DNA of 64,000 nucleotides from Nageia nagi (lineage: Eukaryota; Pinophyta): positions 132,742,001 through 132,806,000 of the forward strand of contig JBITNC010000001.1 of the NCBI GenBank assembly GCA_050084985.1. Reading direction: 5' to 3'. The translations under genes were made by a program, and so were the position numbers. The notes beneath the pieces are model-generated. The model did not search any database and had not been told where the DNA came from. It saw only the letters and a program-made list of their open reading frames with translations. Below, in pieces: positions 1-12,660 of this stretch. How positions within the stretch are numbered: position 1 is the stretch's first letter; every line of letters starts with the position of its first letter.

Positions 1-3000
1 TCTACATGATTTATTTTTGTTGTTAATTATTTTGCTTCACATAAATTAAAATGTTAAATCCTAACACAAAATAGGGAGAATTTTAATATGCCCCCTTAAG
101 AAATATCTTTTAATATGAAGGTGATCAATCCTAAAACCTATTCAAAAATAGGGCAATCAATTTTAAAACTTGTTACCCTTGTCAGAAAAGGGGATAAAAA
201 TTATAAATATAAGGTGAATATATTCAATTTTGTATCGAATGATTCCTTTGATTGTATATTTTGGTTATTTATATTATGGTTCTTCTCCTTATATGAAATG
301 ATAATAACAATGAAATAAAATGTAATTTTTAATATTAAAAGATGAGTTTATAGACATGCCCACAAATTTTAAATTCACTTCCTGCTTAATGAAATTAAAT
401 ATCCATAAATTATTTTAGGTTGATTTGTACAAGTCCATAATAGAAATGTCATTCATTTGATTGAAAATGACAAGGATAGTAAAGCATAATTAAATCATAT
501 ATATATTTTGGGTGACTATATGGGTGATGCTTTTTTAATTTATAATTTTAAGGTGTATAAAAAGCCAAACCTATTCTAAAAACTAGCATATTTTTATAAA
601 TAAATAAATAAAATTTGGGTGAATATGTCAAAAGTAGAACCTGCTTTAATAGCCAAATAGGAAATTTGAAATCTTTGATTTTATCCCTTTGGATATGGGT
701 TAGCCACTATCATTTTCCCAAGTTTAAAATTTACAAATTTTTAAAATGATTCTAATATGGTCACAAACACATTGTTTAGGGTTCAAATTATCAAAAAGTT
801 CATTCAAATTTCTATGTATATTTGTTCAAATTTTTAAAATTTAAGATTATTTCAAATGTTCAAAATGATTGCATAATAGACACATATTCATCTACATATG
901 TTAAACCAAGCCTTTTTTGCAAAAGACTTCGTCCAATAGGGGTAAAATGTAGACACTAAAAAATAACACTTTTTGAATAAAATGAGTTAATTGCATTGAT
1001 ATGATTAATTCATGATGTTTTTTGATTTCTAATATCTTAATGATGAAAAAGCAAGTATTCTAAAGAGTTAAATATTCTCTAAAGAGAAAATTATTTCAAA
1101 GGAGTGAAAATGACTTAAAAGTTAAACAAAGTGCAAAATTGGGTATCTAGACATATTAGAATTAAGTTGTAAAAGAGGTATATAACATAATGAAAAATTA
1201 TAATTTGACACTCTTGGCTCATTATTCACTTACATACTTATGATTTATGCTATCATATTTTATTCAAGATTACTCAAGTGTTTGAAGGCTAAGGTTTGAA
1301 AGATAATTCAAGGGTTCCAAATTTTTAAAGGATTTCCTACCATGCCAAGCTTATGATCTTCATACTACACCCATTGTGGTGAATTTCACATTATATTACA
1401 AATATAATTGTATGCTCAAGGTTTTTGCAAGTTTGAAGTCACTCTCATCATGGAAAAGCTTTAGAATATCATCACTTGTATCCTCCACTAAATATTGTAT
1501 GCATTTAGTGTATTTCTTAGGCTAAATCCATTATAATTTATATTTCATCCATTGAATTTTATTTGTTTATCCCTAAATGCATTAATTGATGGTTTAAACA
1601 CATTATTAGCCTTGTGGGTATCTTTGGATCTTAGAGATCCAAGGATATATAACATTCTTAGGGTGTGAAGTATCCTTAGCATTTTAAACATAATTATTCT
1701 TAGATCTCATAAATACTTGCAATTATCAACTTAGATTGTTTAAATGCACCATTAAAATTATCAAAAGAACATATAAGTATATACACTTTGTACAATAGGC
1801 ATCCCTCATTTCATTATCTTCATTCCTTGGAGGCTAGGGGACTTATATTGACTTTTGAAGTGAGGAAACTCACTCCAAGCTCATTTAGGTGCCTTAAGGG
1901 GCCTAAAGTAGAGGTTCTCATACCTTGGTGAGATCCATTTAGGTCTATTTATCACTATTCTAAAGTTTTGAATCACACTTTAAAGTATGAAGAATAACTT
2001 TACCATAATCTTACATTATTCAAATTAAGAAAAACATAACTTATGTGTAATCTATAATATCTTATGTGAGCTAACATCTTATGTATGTTTAGAATACTAG
2101 AGGAGGGTGTTTTAGGTTCATCATGTTTCATGCGAGTGAGTCATCATTAGAACTCACTTTCTAATATGGAGAGTCCCAAGTTGAAGTGAAAAGGACTTCA
2201 AATGCATTTAAAGGTAATCATGGTAAGGGAAGATATGAACAAATCACCTTTTGGGTAATATTTCACATATATTCCCATGGCTTACTAAAGTGAATTGCAA
2301 TTAATTTGGAAGTAAATACAAGGTAGGGTAATCTTATTTAAGACACTTATAGAAAGAGGCCTTATGGAGATTGCAAGGTTACCTCAAAGAGAATTGTTGG
2401 ATAGTAAGGAATTATGACATAAGCCCTTAAAATTATTAGTAAGCAACAATGTTAAAGAAATATTACAAAAGGTAGGATATTAAAATTTCTTGAACTTGTT
2501 TGAGGGCTTCGATGTAGAGTTCACAAATTAGATGGAGGAACTAGACCCAAAAAGGGATTTAGGGGTGGTTTTGTTGAGGTGTTTTTAAATTGCCTCTATT
2601 TTTGGATTAAGTAGTGGTGTTATTGAGACAATTTCTACCTACCCCAAAACTATGTCTAGGGTGGCAAAAAATTGCCCTTTGTGAAAATGAGAAAAAATTT
2701 AAAAAAAAGATGCACATGGGGAGTTGGGATTTATTTCAATTTTTTTAAACATAAGGGTTTAAGGAGAGGGGCATTTGTTTTATCATCAAGATGAGATAGT
2801 AGATAGAGTTGAGGGGAAGGGAGAAGGGTTGAGAGAGGGCATTTGGTTTTTCATCCATAGAGAGAAGAGGGGATACCAATGAAGGGTATTAAGGTACCTT
2901 GAAATGTGCCAACATTATTGATTTCAGTGGAATTTAAATCTTTTGGCATGAGTTTTAATGATGGTTGGAGGTGATTCCAAATATTTGAGCCTCCATATTT

Positions 3001-3557
3001 TCTATTTCTCTATTGTGTTCACCCTATCCATTTAAGAATCTTATGTAGATGCCTAGATGACTTATTAGTTGGTTGAATGATCTTACAAATATCATAGTCT
3101 CTTGGATGAATTTGATTGAACATTATAAAAGTTAAATGGCACATATTTCAAGTTTCTTTAATTTTTACACTTTGACACATATGAAATTTATGACTCTACA
3201 CATTTTCTTATGCTCATACTTGAGTTTTGTGAGATCATTGTGAGGATACATCATATCAAGAGCATTCCTCTCTACATCTTAGGGCCTACTTCTCCATCCC
3301 AAATGGATTGAGGTACTATTTCGCTATTTAGGATTTGTTTAAGATATTAATGTTATCTTTAACTATTATTTATATATTTAAAGATCAATTCATTATTGAT
3401 TAAAGCTTATATCATTTTATTTAAATTTATACTTGCATTTGTGTAGGATAGAGGTATTCCTTTAGGCTAATTACATCCAAGTGTTTAGATTAGGGTTTTA
3501 CCTTTAAGGTCCAAACCCTAGGGTATCACATCTTTATTGATTTACTTGCATTCTTAG
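1..3557. other. AT-rich non-coding flank
   Basis: No reading frame here resembles a known protein on either strand; the open stretches are short and of low complexity. The region is probably old transposon-derived DNA. Two small things are visible: a perfect 8-bp hairpin with a 3-base loop at 1624-1642, and an LTR-end-like junction on the minus strand at 939-957 (separate entry). Confidence 0.5.
939..957 (-). repeat. LTR-end-like junction motif (G family)
   Basis: Read on the minus strand, this 19-mer matches 18 of 19 bases of the junction where the G2 repeat ends at 53227-53245. Both read AGTGTCTACA followed by TTTT, then A or G, then CCCC, and a TTATTTT stretch lies just upstream in both. 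It suggests a relic of the same family lying in reverse orientation. The longer flanks were not aligned. Confidence 0.3.
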
Positions 3558-4813
3558 TGTATATTCATACATAATAAATTCTTTATTAAAGCCCTGGTGT
3601 ACCTTACTTGCAATCATGAGTTCATTTTAAGATCCCTGGGAGTTTTTTTGGGAGCAAACAAAATAGGTCGGAGTCAGTAGATAAAGTGTTCTAGAATGAA
3701 ATGATGACATCACAGAAGAAAGGAAGAAGCTCAGTTGTGGAAAAGCCTAGGTTTCGGAGGAGGTGAGGTCAGCAAGAGATAATCGAAGAAGCCATAGCCC
3801 GTAAATTAAGTGTTCTGAAAGTAAAGCATTCCAAAATAAAATGATGACATCGTAGAAGATAATACAATCACATTTTGGTAAAAATCAAGTCTCGAAAGTG
3901 ATGAGGTCAGTGAGGAGTGATCGAATAGTCGAAGCTGATGAGTAGAGCATTTCAAAATGTAGAGATGAGGTCAGTAAAGGGGGATCGAATAGCCAGAGCC
4001 AATAAATAGAACATCATGATAAAGATGATGCTAGCAAGAGGTCAAATCACAATATCATCTGTAATCTACCCCATATTTGTAATATTCTACCAAATGGCAT
4101 ATGTAGGTAGTATCAGTTAAAAGAAGGCTAGAATCTTGAAGCCATTTTTGTAAATGTTTCTATTCTACAATTCTTGTAACTATTGTTACTGTAGTATAAG
4201 TATATGAAAATAAAGTGGAAAAGGGGTCGAAAGCCCTAGTATTGCTCTTTACATTTGTTCTCGAAGACCTGTAGTTTTTATCGGTATGATACCATCTTGA
4301 CCTTTCTTATCTAGCACTCATAATTATCATTCTTAATTTGGTTACATCATGGTAGCTTGGCTTGTTTCCTGAATGATAATTGTGAGTTGCTAGTATAACT
4401 GTGTCTGCTACATGGTAGAGTAAAGCTAGGAAACTATTAGAGAGTGAGAGCTTGTATTGTAGCTGCTACACTAGATTCAGACCAAGGTTTCACACACTAT
4501 GAAAGCTCGCACTGAACTAGTGATCCACCTTTGCTTTCTCTCTTGTTACCCTAAGCCTTTTTGCTTAAATTCCTTGCACTCTACTCCTTTTTATTTCCTT
4601 TCCTGTTACTTTGCTTTCTCTCTTGTTACCCTAACCCTTTTGCTTAAATTCCTCGCACTCTACTCCTTTTTATTTCCTTTCCTATTACTTTTTCTACACC
4701 CAATAGATAAGGAACTGGCCTTCTCCAAAGATCAAACTATCACTATAGTCTATTCTTGATTTACTTTGGTTAAGATTGTTCACGATGCATATATTACACA
4801 ATCTTAATCAACA
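3558..4813 (+). repeat. F1 5' LTR
   Basis: Matches 6614-7870 throughout and has TG...CA ends. The first half holds degenerate tandem units, recognisable by ATGATGACATC and GAGGTCAG cores, typical of an LTR U3 region. An 80-bp tandem duplication, recognisable by GCTTTCTCTCTTGTTACCC, covers 4533-4612 and 4613-4691 and is present in both LTRs, so it predates the insertion. Confidence 0.85.
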
Positions 4814-4824
4814 GTATTTCTTTT

Positions 4825-4842
4825 TGGCATGCCCGATGGGAC
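4825..4842 (+). other. putative primer-binding site of F1
   Basis: Twelve bases after the 5' LTR lies TGGCATGCCCGATGGGAC. A similar string, TGGTACGCTTGATGGGAT, stands at the equivalent place after the D 5' LTR (21924-21941). A position just inside the LTR and a TGG start fit a tRNA primer site, but the matching tRNA was not identified. Confidence 0.45.
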
Positions 4843-5136
4843 ACGAAGAAACTTATTGGTGACTCTGCTGAAGCATTATCTATGGTATGTATTAAAGAAA
4901 ATTATTTGTAAATATCATATGTGCTTTTGAACCTGTCACTTTCTTTTGTGACCTAGAGTTTATGTGGACAAGATCTAAAACTAGAGCAACAAAAGAAGCA
5001 CCAGATTTTAGAATGTTAGATACTCCTAAGAGAAAGACCCTGATCAAGTCCAAGTCTCTAAATAGTATCAGCTCCCTAAAATCCTTTACCAAGCCAGAAT
5101 CATCCAATCTTCACACTAGAAAATACCTCTCCTAAA

Positions 5137-6378
5137 ATGGCTAATCCAGCTCAGAATATTTATCTAGAATGGGATAATGGAGTACCAATAGCCCTGGCAA
5201 TGTTGCATGACATCCCAACAAATGTTTTCAAAACCCTTCCAGAGTTTGATGCAACTTTAGAGAAAATGGCTTACAAGCATTGTGTTGATGTAGCTGGCCT
5301 AACGAAGATTCATAATATCCAACATGAAGATGTCATGGTGAGATTATTGGCTCAGTATTTCAAGGGAAAGGTCCTAGATTGGTACAAGGGCCTTCCTAAC
5401 GGATCTATAAACACTTGAGCTTAGCTGGCAGAGCCCTTTATCTTGGAATTTAATGAATTAGGAGATCCCTTTTCCTTGTTAACACAGTTCACTTCAATCA
5501 AAAGATATGAGCAAGAAAATATCCCTGATTTCAATATTAGATTCCAAAAAACTTGGGTGAGAGTCCCCATGCTAGTCAGGCCTTAGCAATTTCAAGCCTT
5601 AATGTATTACCTGAGAGCCTTTCCTTCAGATCTCTCTCTACAAATCCAAAATTTCAGAGTAAATACTTTCTTGAAGGTCTATAGACAAGCAGTATATGCT
5701 GAATCCTATCTTATTATAGTTGGGAAATTGCCAAGTCGCATGCCAATGCCTTATTTTCCAATAATCGCCCAACAACAAATTTTGAGACCTTAAGCAATTA
5801 GTTTGGCTCCACCACTGGCTAGTATCCCCAACCCTATCCAACAGTGGCCATTAACCTTGCCAGTCCCTAGAGCTCGCTTGGCCTTACTAGCCCCTCATCA
5901 GCCTAATATGAATTAAGGGGTAGCCTCATTGATAGAGATTCAGGAACTCTGAAATTTGTGTAGAAATATGGTAAACCAGATTACCATTCTACATAGACAA
6001 AGCAATGCAAGAAGATATCCTTATCCTACTGTAGAAGATGCTCAAAATGTGTTGAATGAGGATGTAAGCCAAGCTTCCTCTTTAGGGTCAGCCATTGGTT
6101 GGTGTTTGGCCTGCAATAACACTCATGAATAAACCACATATCTTATTTATCAATACCAAGAATATTTATCAAGAAGTGGGGGCATTCCTTCACCTGGTGT
6201 AGCTAACGACATAAGTTGAGATGTGAACCTAATGAATTTTGCACCAACAGGTATAGGAGGTTTTGTTGTGGAAACAAGATCAAGGAAAAACCCCTAGTCT
6301 CTGATATTCTGGAAAGAAAAGTTGAATCCCAAAAGAGCTCCAGAATCAATCATATCAAGACCTCTGGAGAAGAAATGA
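5137..6378 (+). pseudogene. F1 gag (decayed)
   Basis: One reading frame runs from the ATG at 5137 to about 6378, interrupted by stop codons that could mostly arise from CAG, CAA or CGA by one C-to-T change. The N-terminal part (MANPAQNIYLEW) matches the start of the D gag at 22292 in style and position. A capsid-like segment includes KVLDWYKGLP near residues 75-90, typical of the plant retrotransposon gag family. Near 6100-6130 a Cys-X2-Cys followed by His resembles a gag zinc knuckle. Gag would form the virus-like particle; this copy cannot be translated in full. Confidence 0.7.
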
Positions 6379-6383
6379 AATAG

Positions 6384-6600
6384 TAAAAGGTGGTTCGATG
6401 ATCGAAAATCAACTCTGGATACTTTCAAGATTTAGTATTGAAATGGGATGATGATAGAGCTAAACCAGGGAAACACAAAAAATTCAAATCCATGTGGTTC
6501 AGACACTATGTAGTAGTGAAATGCGTTGGTATTATTTTTGGTATTATTTTTTCAAACTGGGTTCTAAATTCCTCTTTGATAAAGGTGAAATTTTCCCCCA
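6384..6600 (+). pseudogene. F1 integrase C-terminal remnant
   Basis: After the gag frame, the words KRWFDDRKS and then, after a 1-base frame change, LKWDDDRAKPGKHKKF match the tail of integrase. The equivalent in D is LKWDEKRRNTKKH at about 27709. The jump from gag to this tail marks the internal deletion, near 6370-6385. The segment ends just before the 3' LTR, as expected for pol. Confidence 0.65.
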
Positions 6601-6613
6601 GAGGTCGCCATAA

Positions 6614-7870
6614 TGTATATTCATACATAATAAATTCTTTATTAAAGCCCCGATGTACCTTACTTGCAATCATGAGTTCATTTTAAGATCCCCAGGAGTT
6701 TTTTTGGGAGCAAACAAAATAGGCTGGAGTCAGTAGATAAAGCATTCTAAAATGAAATGATGATGTCATATAAGAAAGGATGAAGCTCAGTTGTGGAAAA
6801 GCCTGGGTTCTAAAGGAGGTGAGGTCAGTAAGAGATAATCGAAGAAGTCGGAGCGTAAATTAAGTGTTCCAAAAGTAAAGCATTCCAGAATAAAATGATG
6901 ACATTGCAAAGGATAAGATAGTCATGTTTTGGTAAAAACTAGGTCCTAAAAGTGATGAGGTCAGTGAGGAGTGATCGAATAGCTGAAGCTGATGACTAGA
7001 GCATTCTGGAATGTAGAGATGAGATCAATAAAGGGGGATTGAATAGCTGAAGCTAGTAAATAGAACATCGTAGTAAAGATGATGCCAGTAAGAGGTTAGA
7101 TCATAGTATCATCTACAATCTACCCCATTTTTGTAATATTCTACCAAGTGGCATATGTAGGTAGTATCAGTTAAAAGAAGGCTAGAATCTTGAAGCCATT
7201 TTTGTAAACATTTCTATTCTCTAATTCTTGTAACTATTGTTACTGCAGTATAAGTATATGAAAATAAAGTGGAAAAGGGGTCAGAAGCCCTAGTATTGCT
7301 CTTTACATTTGTTCTCGAAGACCTATAGTTTTTATCAGTAATATGATACCATCTTAACCTTTATTATCTAGCACTTGTAATTATCATTCTTAATTTGGTT
7401 ACATCATGGCAACTTGGCTTGTTTCCTGAATGATAATTGTGAGTTGCTAGTATAACTATGTCTGCTACATGGTAGAGTAAAGCTGGGAAACTATTAGAGA
7501 GTGAGAGCTTGTACTGTAGCTGCTACACTAGATTCAGACCAAGGTTTCACACACTGTGAAAGCCCACACTGAACTAGTGATCCACCTTTGCTTTCTCTCT
7601 TCTTACCCTAAGCCTTTTTGCTTAAATTCCTTGCACTCTGCTCCTTTTTATTTCCTTTCCTGTTACTTTGCTTTCTCTCTTGTTACCCTAACCCTTTTGC
7701 TTAAATTCCTTGCACTCTACTCCTTTTTATTTCCTTTCTTGTTACTTTTTCTATGCCTAATAGATAAGGAACCAGCCTTCTCCAAAGATCAGACTGTCAC
7801 TATAGTTTGTTCTTGATTTACTTTGGTTAAGATTGTTCACGGTGCATATATTACACAATCTTAATCAACA
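6614..7870 (+). repeat. F1 3' LTR
   Basis: Direct repeat of 3558-4813, with the same TGTATATTC start and AATCAACA end and followed by the CTTAG target duplication. In the first 500 bases I count roughly 45 differences from the 5' LTR, mostly transitions. The second half is more similar. Confidence 0.85.
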
Positions 7871-7875
7871 CTTAG

Positions 7876-9819
7876 CTTATATATACTTTTCTTAGCTTTG
7901 AATTTGTAATCTACATTATAGTATATTATCATTTAATTGGAGCTTTGAATATATATCTACATTTTATTAAATATTGAATATCATTTTTCAATTTTGTATA
8001 GATCTATCATTTATACTTGTCAATTATCTTTGTTCATGCATTTAGCAATGATCTTTATGAGTCTAAAATTAAATTGCATTATAGGTATTAATATCTTTGT
8101 GAGCATCTATTTTAATATGAACTAAGGGGATCTACAACCTTGTAGAGTTAGGGTTATACCTCATTGTGGACAATCACAAGGGCTAAAGGACTTGTGATTT
8201 GAGGTCTACTTTGATCTTTTTTATTTCCTTTTTAGATCTAATTGAAGATTAAGGATCATTTCTAAACCTTGCTTTTATCATTTTTGTCACATCACAACAT
8301 AAGAAAGTTAGAATTGAAAAACTTGAATCTTTGGAGTGTTCATGACTATATGGAATTAATTTTTGGTTGTAACTTGCAAAGTACCTTGTTGGGCATGGAA
8401 AGAGCTAGATATGAAAACCTTGATGATCTCTTTCAAATAGAGAATAAATCATTCTCCTTCCATTTGATCTTGATTGTAAATCATCCTTCATTAGGGTGAC
8501 CCTAAGATCATCCATACAATTAGTACAATTACCACACAAAAGGGTGATTTTGACTATAGAGTTAGTTCTATTCCTATTTTAGCATTTTCTCTTCCTAGAT
8601 CTCATATGTACTAGGGGAAGTAGACCACTGTTAGGTTTTACTTGTACTATCTTAGGTGTCCTTGTTACATGATGCATTTATTACCATTATTATAGGATTT
8701 ATTCACCTTCATTTTAAGTTTTAATTTTGACTCTGAGTGCACCTATGGTTCTCTGAATGATTGTTGATCACCTAAATGAATGGCACTGGTAATTCCTATA
8801 GTGGATGATCCTAAGGTAGAGAGTTGTAAATTTTTATCACTCAACTAGCTTGGACTAGGAGGGAATGTTCTAAGGATGGGTGAGTCTTTGGATTACTTTT
8901 TGTACCTATTCCATACAATTTTGTTACTTATTTCATATAGGATTGCCACTTCTTATAAAAAAATTGCATTACATTTTGGGGGGATTGGTGCATTATACAT
9001 TGGAAATCTCCTTTGATGCTTAAAATTAATATTTTGAAAAGGGATTTTATTTTAGTTTTGGGGATTGATATCCTGATTATTTTGTGTATTAAAAGACATT
9101 GCTATCTTTTGTATTATCTTTTATTTCAAAAACCAAAAGACATACTTTCTTGTTTTAGCATCCATGGATTGGGAGTGATTTGGATTTTGCTTTGAAAGTG
9201 TAATTACATTAAATTATCATATAGTATTACATATAATATTTTCTACCTTGCATTAAAAGTACATCATAAGCCTAGGGAGTGATTAGGGTATGTGGATTTC
9301 ATCACCACAACCTAACCCATACTTGGATTTCATCACCAAGATTAGGAGCCCCCTCTATTGGAAAGTAGTCATAGAGGTACTTAAGAAACTCTATAAAATA
9401 ATCTACACCCCTAGAGATTGAGCTTTACCTAAAAATGCCTAACTAGATACATCTTTAGAAAAACTAATAAGAGTCAAAATTAACACTTGCATTTAAAATT
9501 TGCTTACTAAAAAGAAAATTACTAATTTGAACAAGTAGTGACTAAATTAGATAAACACCATTGCTATCTATCACTATTACTTCTTATCATTTATATTATC
9601 TTTGAAGTGATCATTTAGGATTTTTGGTGTTAATTACATACATAATAAACAAGATTCTTAACAAAATTCTAGGTTCTTGCTTGGTGATTTATTTCTTTAT
9701 GCACTATTTCATTGTATGCTTTTGAATTTTGTTAGAGCTCTTGATTGATACGTACTAATCCATCCTTATCATTCCATTGAGTCTACCCCTTTTTAGTTAC
9801 CATGTATCATGTTATTTAT
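7876..9819. other. non-coding interval
   Basis: No protein-like frame was recognised on either strand and no repeat partner was found elsewhere in the window. It may contain the decayed 5' LTR or leader of the gag-like relic that follows, but no LTR pair could be shown. Confidence 0.4.
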
Positions 9820-10680
9820 ATGGTTGAAAATCCTTGGTCCATTCACATGGTTGGGACTATGTCTCAAGATCGAGCTAGAGAGGAAGAGGAATGAGCTATT
9901 CAAGTCAATCAATCAAATCCTCTTCCCCACTTGTAGGTACCACATAGTAGGCATTGTACACCATATGAATAACCTCCATGCAATCATACACAAGCTTCAC
10001 CATGTATTTAGTTTAGCAATACTTTAGAGAGGTTTTGTGTCTTAGAGTCAACCCCTCGGTAAGAGGGGTGAAATTTTATGATGTCCAATAGGACTAGCCT
10101 ATCTAGGATAAAGGACCACCTTTCTCTAGAGATACCTTCAACCCTCTACTAGTTGTATCCTCCTCATGATAATCCTCATCCTATTTAGTACCATGAGAAT
10201 GATTATAGGACATCTAGACATCAACCTAGTTCTATCCATCTTCATCTCTATCCTACCGATTCTCATGTATCCCCATGTGATATGTTTTTGAGCAACCCCA
10301 TGATTTAAGGTTTATATTGATATTTACAAGAGGCCTAGGGTTATCTTCTAGATCCCATTGATAGAGAGACATCACCTCAACCACCCCCCAACATTGAGAT
10401 CATTCATCCTAGAGTCAACCCATATGATGGAGAGATGTCATATGGCCACATAAAGGATGCCTCTTCATTCATAAATTCTAGGTCATATCCTCTCCACCCT
10501 ACTACATAATATGTTTTTGATAAGCTTGTAGAGACTTCATATCATGAGGAGCCTTTATTACATTCTTTATCACCCCCATATGTTGGAGGATCACATGATC
10601 ACCTCCTTTTGCATCATAGATCCATCATTAGACCTTTTTAGGGTCCTTCACATCCACCTCTAGGGGCTTAAGTTTGGTAA
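9820..10680 (+). pseudogene. decayed gag-like reading frame upstream of element C
   Basis: From the ATG at 9820 one frame of 287 codons runs to the TAA at 10678-10680. It is broken only by TAG, TGA and TAA codons, with no frameshift needed. The translation is protein-like: an acidic N-terminal stretch (MSQDRAREEEE) followed by a segment rich in His, Pro and Ser. It shows no catalytic motif. By position and strand it may be the N-terminal gag part of element C, whose protease starts 2 kb downstream, but no capsid or zinc-knuckle motif proves this. It could also belong to another nested element. Confidence 0.4.
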
Positions 10681-11642
10681 AAAAATAATAAATCAAGCTT
10701 CAAAGGTAATTTAAAGGCTAAAAAACATAAAAAATAAGCAAATTAGGCCCAAAAATTAGTTACAAGAAAAGTATAGTGTGTTTGACCTTAGGTGTAGTGC
10801 ATCTGGATGCTTGTGGCCCAAGTACAACATGCTTGGTATGGGGAATAGTGTGTCTAGTTGCTAGGCATAATGGGCTCTACACCTTAACCTAAAAATATTA
10901 TTTTTCTTGTTAAACTTTAATTTTTGATAATTTAAAAGCCATGGGAACCTAATTAGGAGCAAAGAAATTGGTGGGTATTGGTCTATTTTCTGATTTAACA
11001 CCCCATTTGAGCACAATGAGAAAAAATCAAAATTAAAACCCTCTTTTTCTAGTTTTTTGGAAACTTAATTTTTTAAATTATTACAAATTGGGGTAAATTT
11101 AGATAGGGGATTATTTTTCTCATGTTCTAGGCATGAAATACATAAATTTACACTACCATATTGGAAGCATTTTGAATAGAATAAGTAAATTTTAATATTT
11201 GCACTAAGTTTTAGCCAAAAAATGCATAAAACCCTTGAAAATTGTAAAAAAAAAAATCATAGGTGAGAGTTGAAAAGCCTATTTGGAGTCCAAGATGTGG
11301 TTGTAAAATGCTAGTAAGAGCTCTTCATTTATCATCATGGTCAATCAGTCTCTTTTCTTCTCCAAAAATCACACTTTCCAAATGGTCAAAATGAATAAAA
11401 ACTGGTAACTTTTGACTCATATTTCACTCTTTTGATGTTTTAATGCTAAAATTATTATAATTGGATTACATTTATGTTCAAATCCTTTTGAAAATCATTA
11501 TTTTCTTCTTGTGACCCCTTTATTTTATTCAAAACACTAATTTGGGGCATCCAAGAAAAAATAAATCACACCACACATACAACCTTTCCTTTTTCAAACA
11601 ATCTTGTATTTTCTATATTGATAAAAATAATATTGTTTGGGT

Positions 11643-11654
11643 GGGGGGGGGGGG
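11643..11654 (+). repeat. poly(G) run
   Basis: Twelve consecutive G in otherwise AT-rich DNA, directly after GGGT. Slippage is the simplest explanation. Confidence 0.9.
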
Positions 11655-11954
11655 TAACATCTTAATTGCAAAAAATTTCAAAGTTCAATTTTTTCTCAAA
11701 ATTCCAAATTTTTTCAAAATTTTCAAAGTTTTGTCAAAAATTGCAAGTATTTCAAAAAGCAAAATTTTCAAATTTTTCAAAATTTGAAAGTTAAAAATGC
11801 AAGATTTTAAAAATTTTAAATGCAAAAATGCTTGATTTTTCAAAATGCAAAAGTTCAAATTTCAAAATTTTTTAGCAGTACTACATGCTTCTTGGTAAGT
11901 CTACATGCTTATAATGCTTTCACGAATGCTTTGCACAAGTTTGACATAAAGAAT

Positions 11955-12275
11955 CATAAAATACTATATAAGTGGTTCAAAGTTCAACTTCATGAATGCT
12001 TTGCATAGTTTTGATGTAAACAATTTTCAAAGACTATATAAGTGGTTTAAAGTCCTACTTTATGAACAACTTTCATAGATTTTATGGGCATCAAATACTA
12101 TATAAGTTGGTTAAAATTTTATGTTTTTTTGAAACATCTCATTAGCACTTTCCATAGGCTTGATGTGTCCAATCATCAAATACTATATAAGTGGTTCAAA
12201 TTTCCATGTCACTATAAACTTTGGATAGGTTTGGAAAGTGTCAAATACTATATAAGTTGATTCAAAATGTTGGGT
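11955..12275 (+). repeat. tandem repeats each with ACTATATAAGT
   Basis: Five degenerate units share a core close to AAATACTATATAAGTGGTTCAAA. The TATATAAG octamers start at 11965, 12035, 12099, 12184 and 12249, spaced 70, 64, 85 and 65 bases apart. Each octamer fits a plant TATA box. Whether any acts as a promoter cannot be seen. Confidence 0.75.
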
Positions 12276-12660
12276 ATGTTTCATCATTTGTAAAGGAAAT
12301 ATCATGTACAACTATGTTTTGGTGTAGGTGAGAAACAAAGGTACTTTTATACTCCAAATGAGATAAAATTTGACATATATATTCTACACATCCATATCTT
12401 TCCAATGTTCTAAATAATGCATAAAATGGAGCTCTAGGTCAAACATTATGGCTTCTACAAGTTGGCTATTTCTTATAGGGACTGTAGCTATGTTTTCTAG
12501 GGTGATATAGTTTGACAAAATGTAATGGGTGGTTTTAGCCCATGATTTTATGCTCATTGTATTGTAATAATGCTAGGTGATTTTTGAATGGATTTATCCT
12601 ATAAATATGGTAGTGTAATATGCATCAAGTATCCTTTGGATCAATACTTTTACCTTGTGT

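Larger units (their letters stand above)
3553..7875 (+). mobile_element. F1: internally deleted Ty3/gypsy-type LTR retrotransposon
   Basis: Two direct repeats of about 1.26 kb (3558-4813 and 6614-7870), both starting TGTATATTC and ending AATCAACA, enclose only 1.8 kb. The 5-bp sequence CTTAG precedes the left LTR (3553-3557) and follows the right one (7871-7875), so this is a genuine target-site duplication. The interior starts with a primer-site-like sequence and gag, then jumps to the C-terminal tail of integrase. Protease, RT, RNase H and most of integrase are missing. The element is therefore a non-autonomous internal-deletion derivative. The LTRs differ at many positions, mostly C/T and G/A, so the insertion is old. 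Confidence 0.85.
10681..12654. other. non-coding repeat-rich interval
   Basis: No coding potential was recognised. The interval contains a run of 12 G at 11643-11654, an A/T low-complexity tract with recurring CAAAATTT words at about 11685-11870, and five TATATAAG-bearing repeats at 11960-12275. It separates the gag-like relic from the C protease, so it may be an insertion or a partial LTR. Confidence 0.4.

Noticed and set aside
1-3557. Host gene exons at the left end
   Set aside because: Only short AT-rich open stretches (for example 115-318) with low-complexity translation; no splice-consistent protein homology recognised.
4499-4759. An 86-codon hydrophobic frame in the F1 LTR, repeated at 7556-7816
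   Set aside because: It is the translation of a pyrimidine-rich tandem duplication inside both LTRs. The Leu/Phe-rich, membrane-like look comes from base composition; there is no independent support for a protein.
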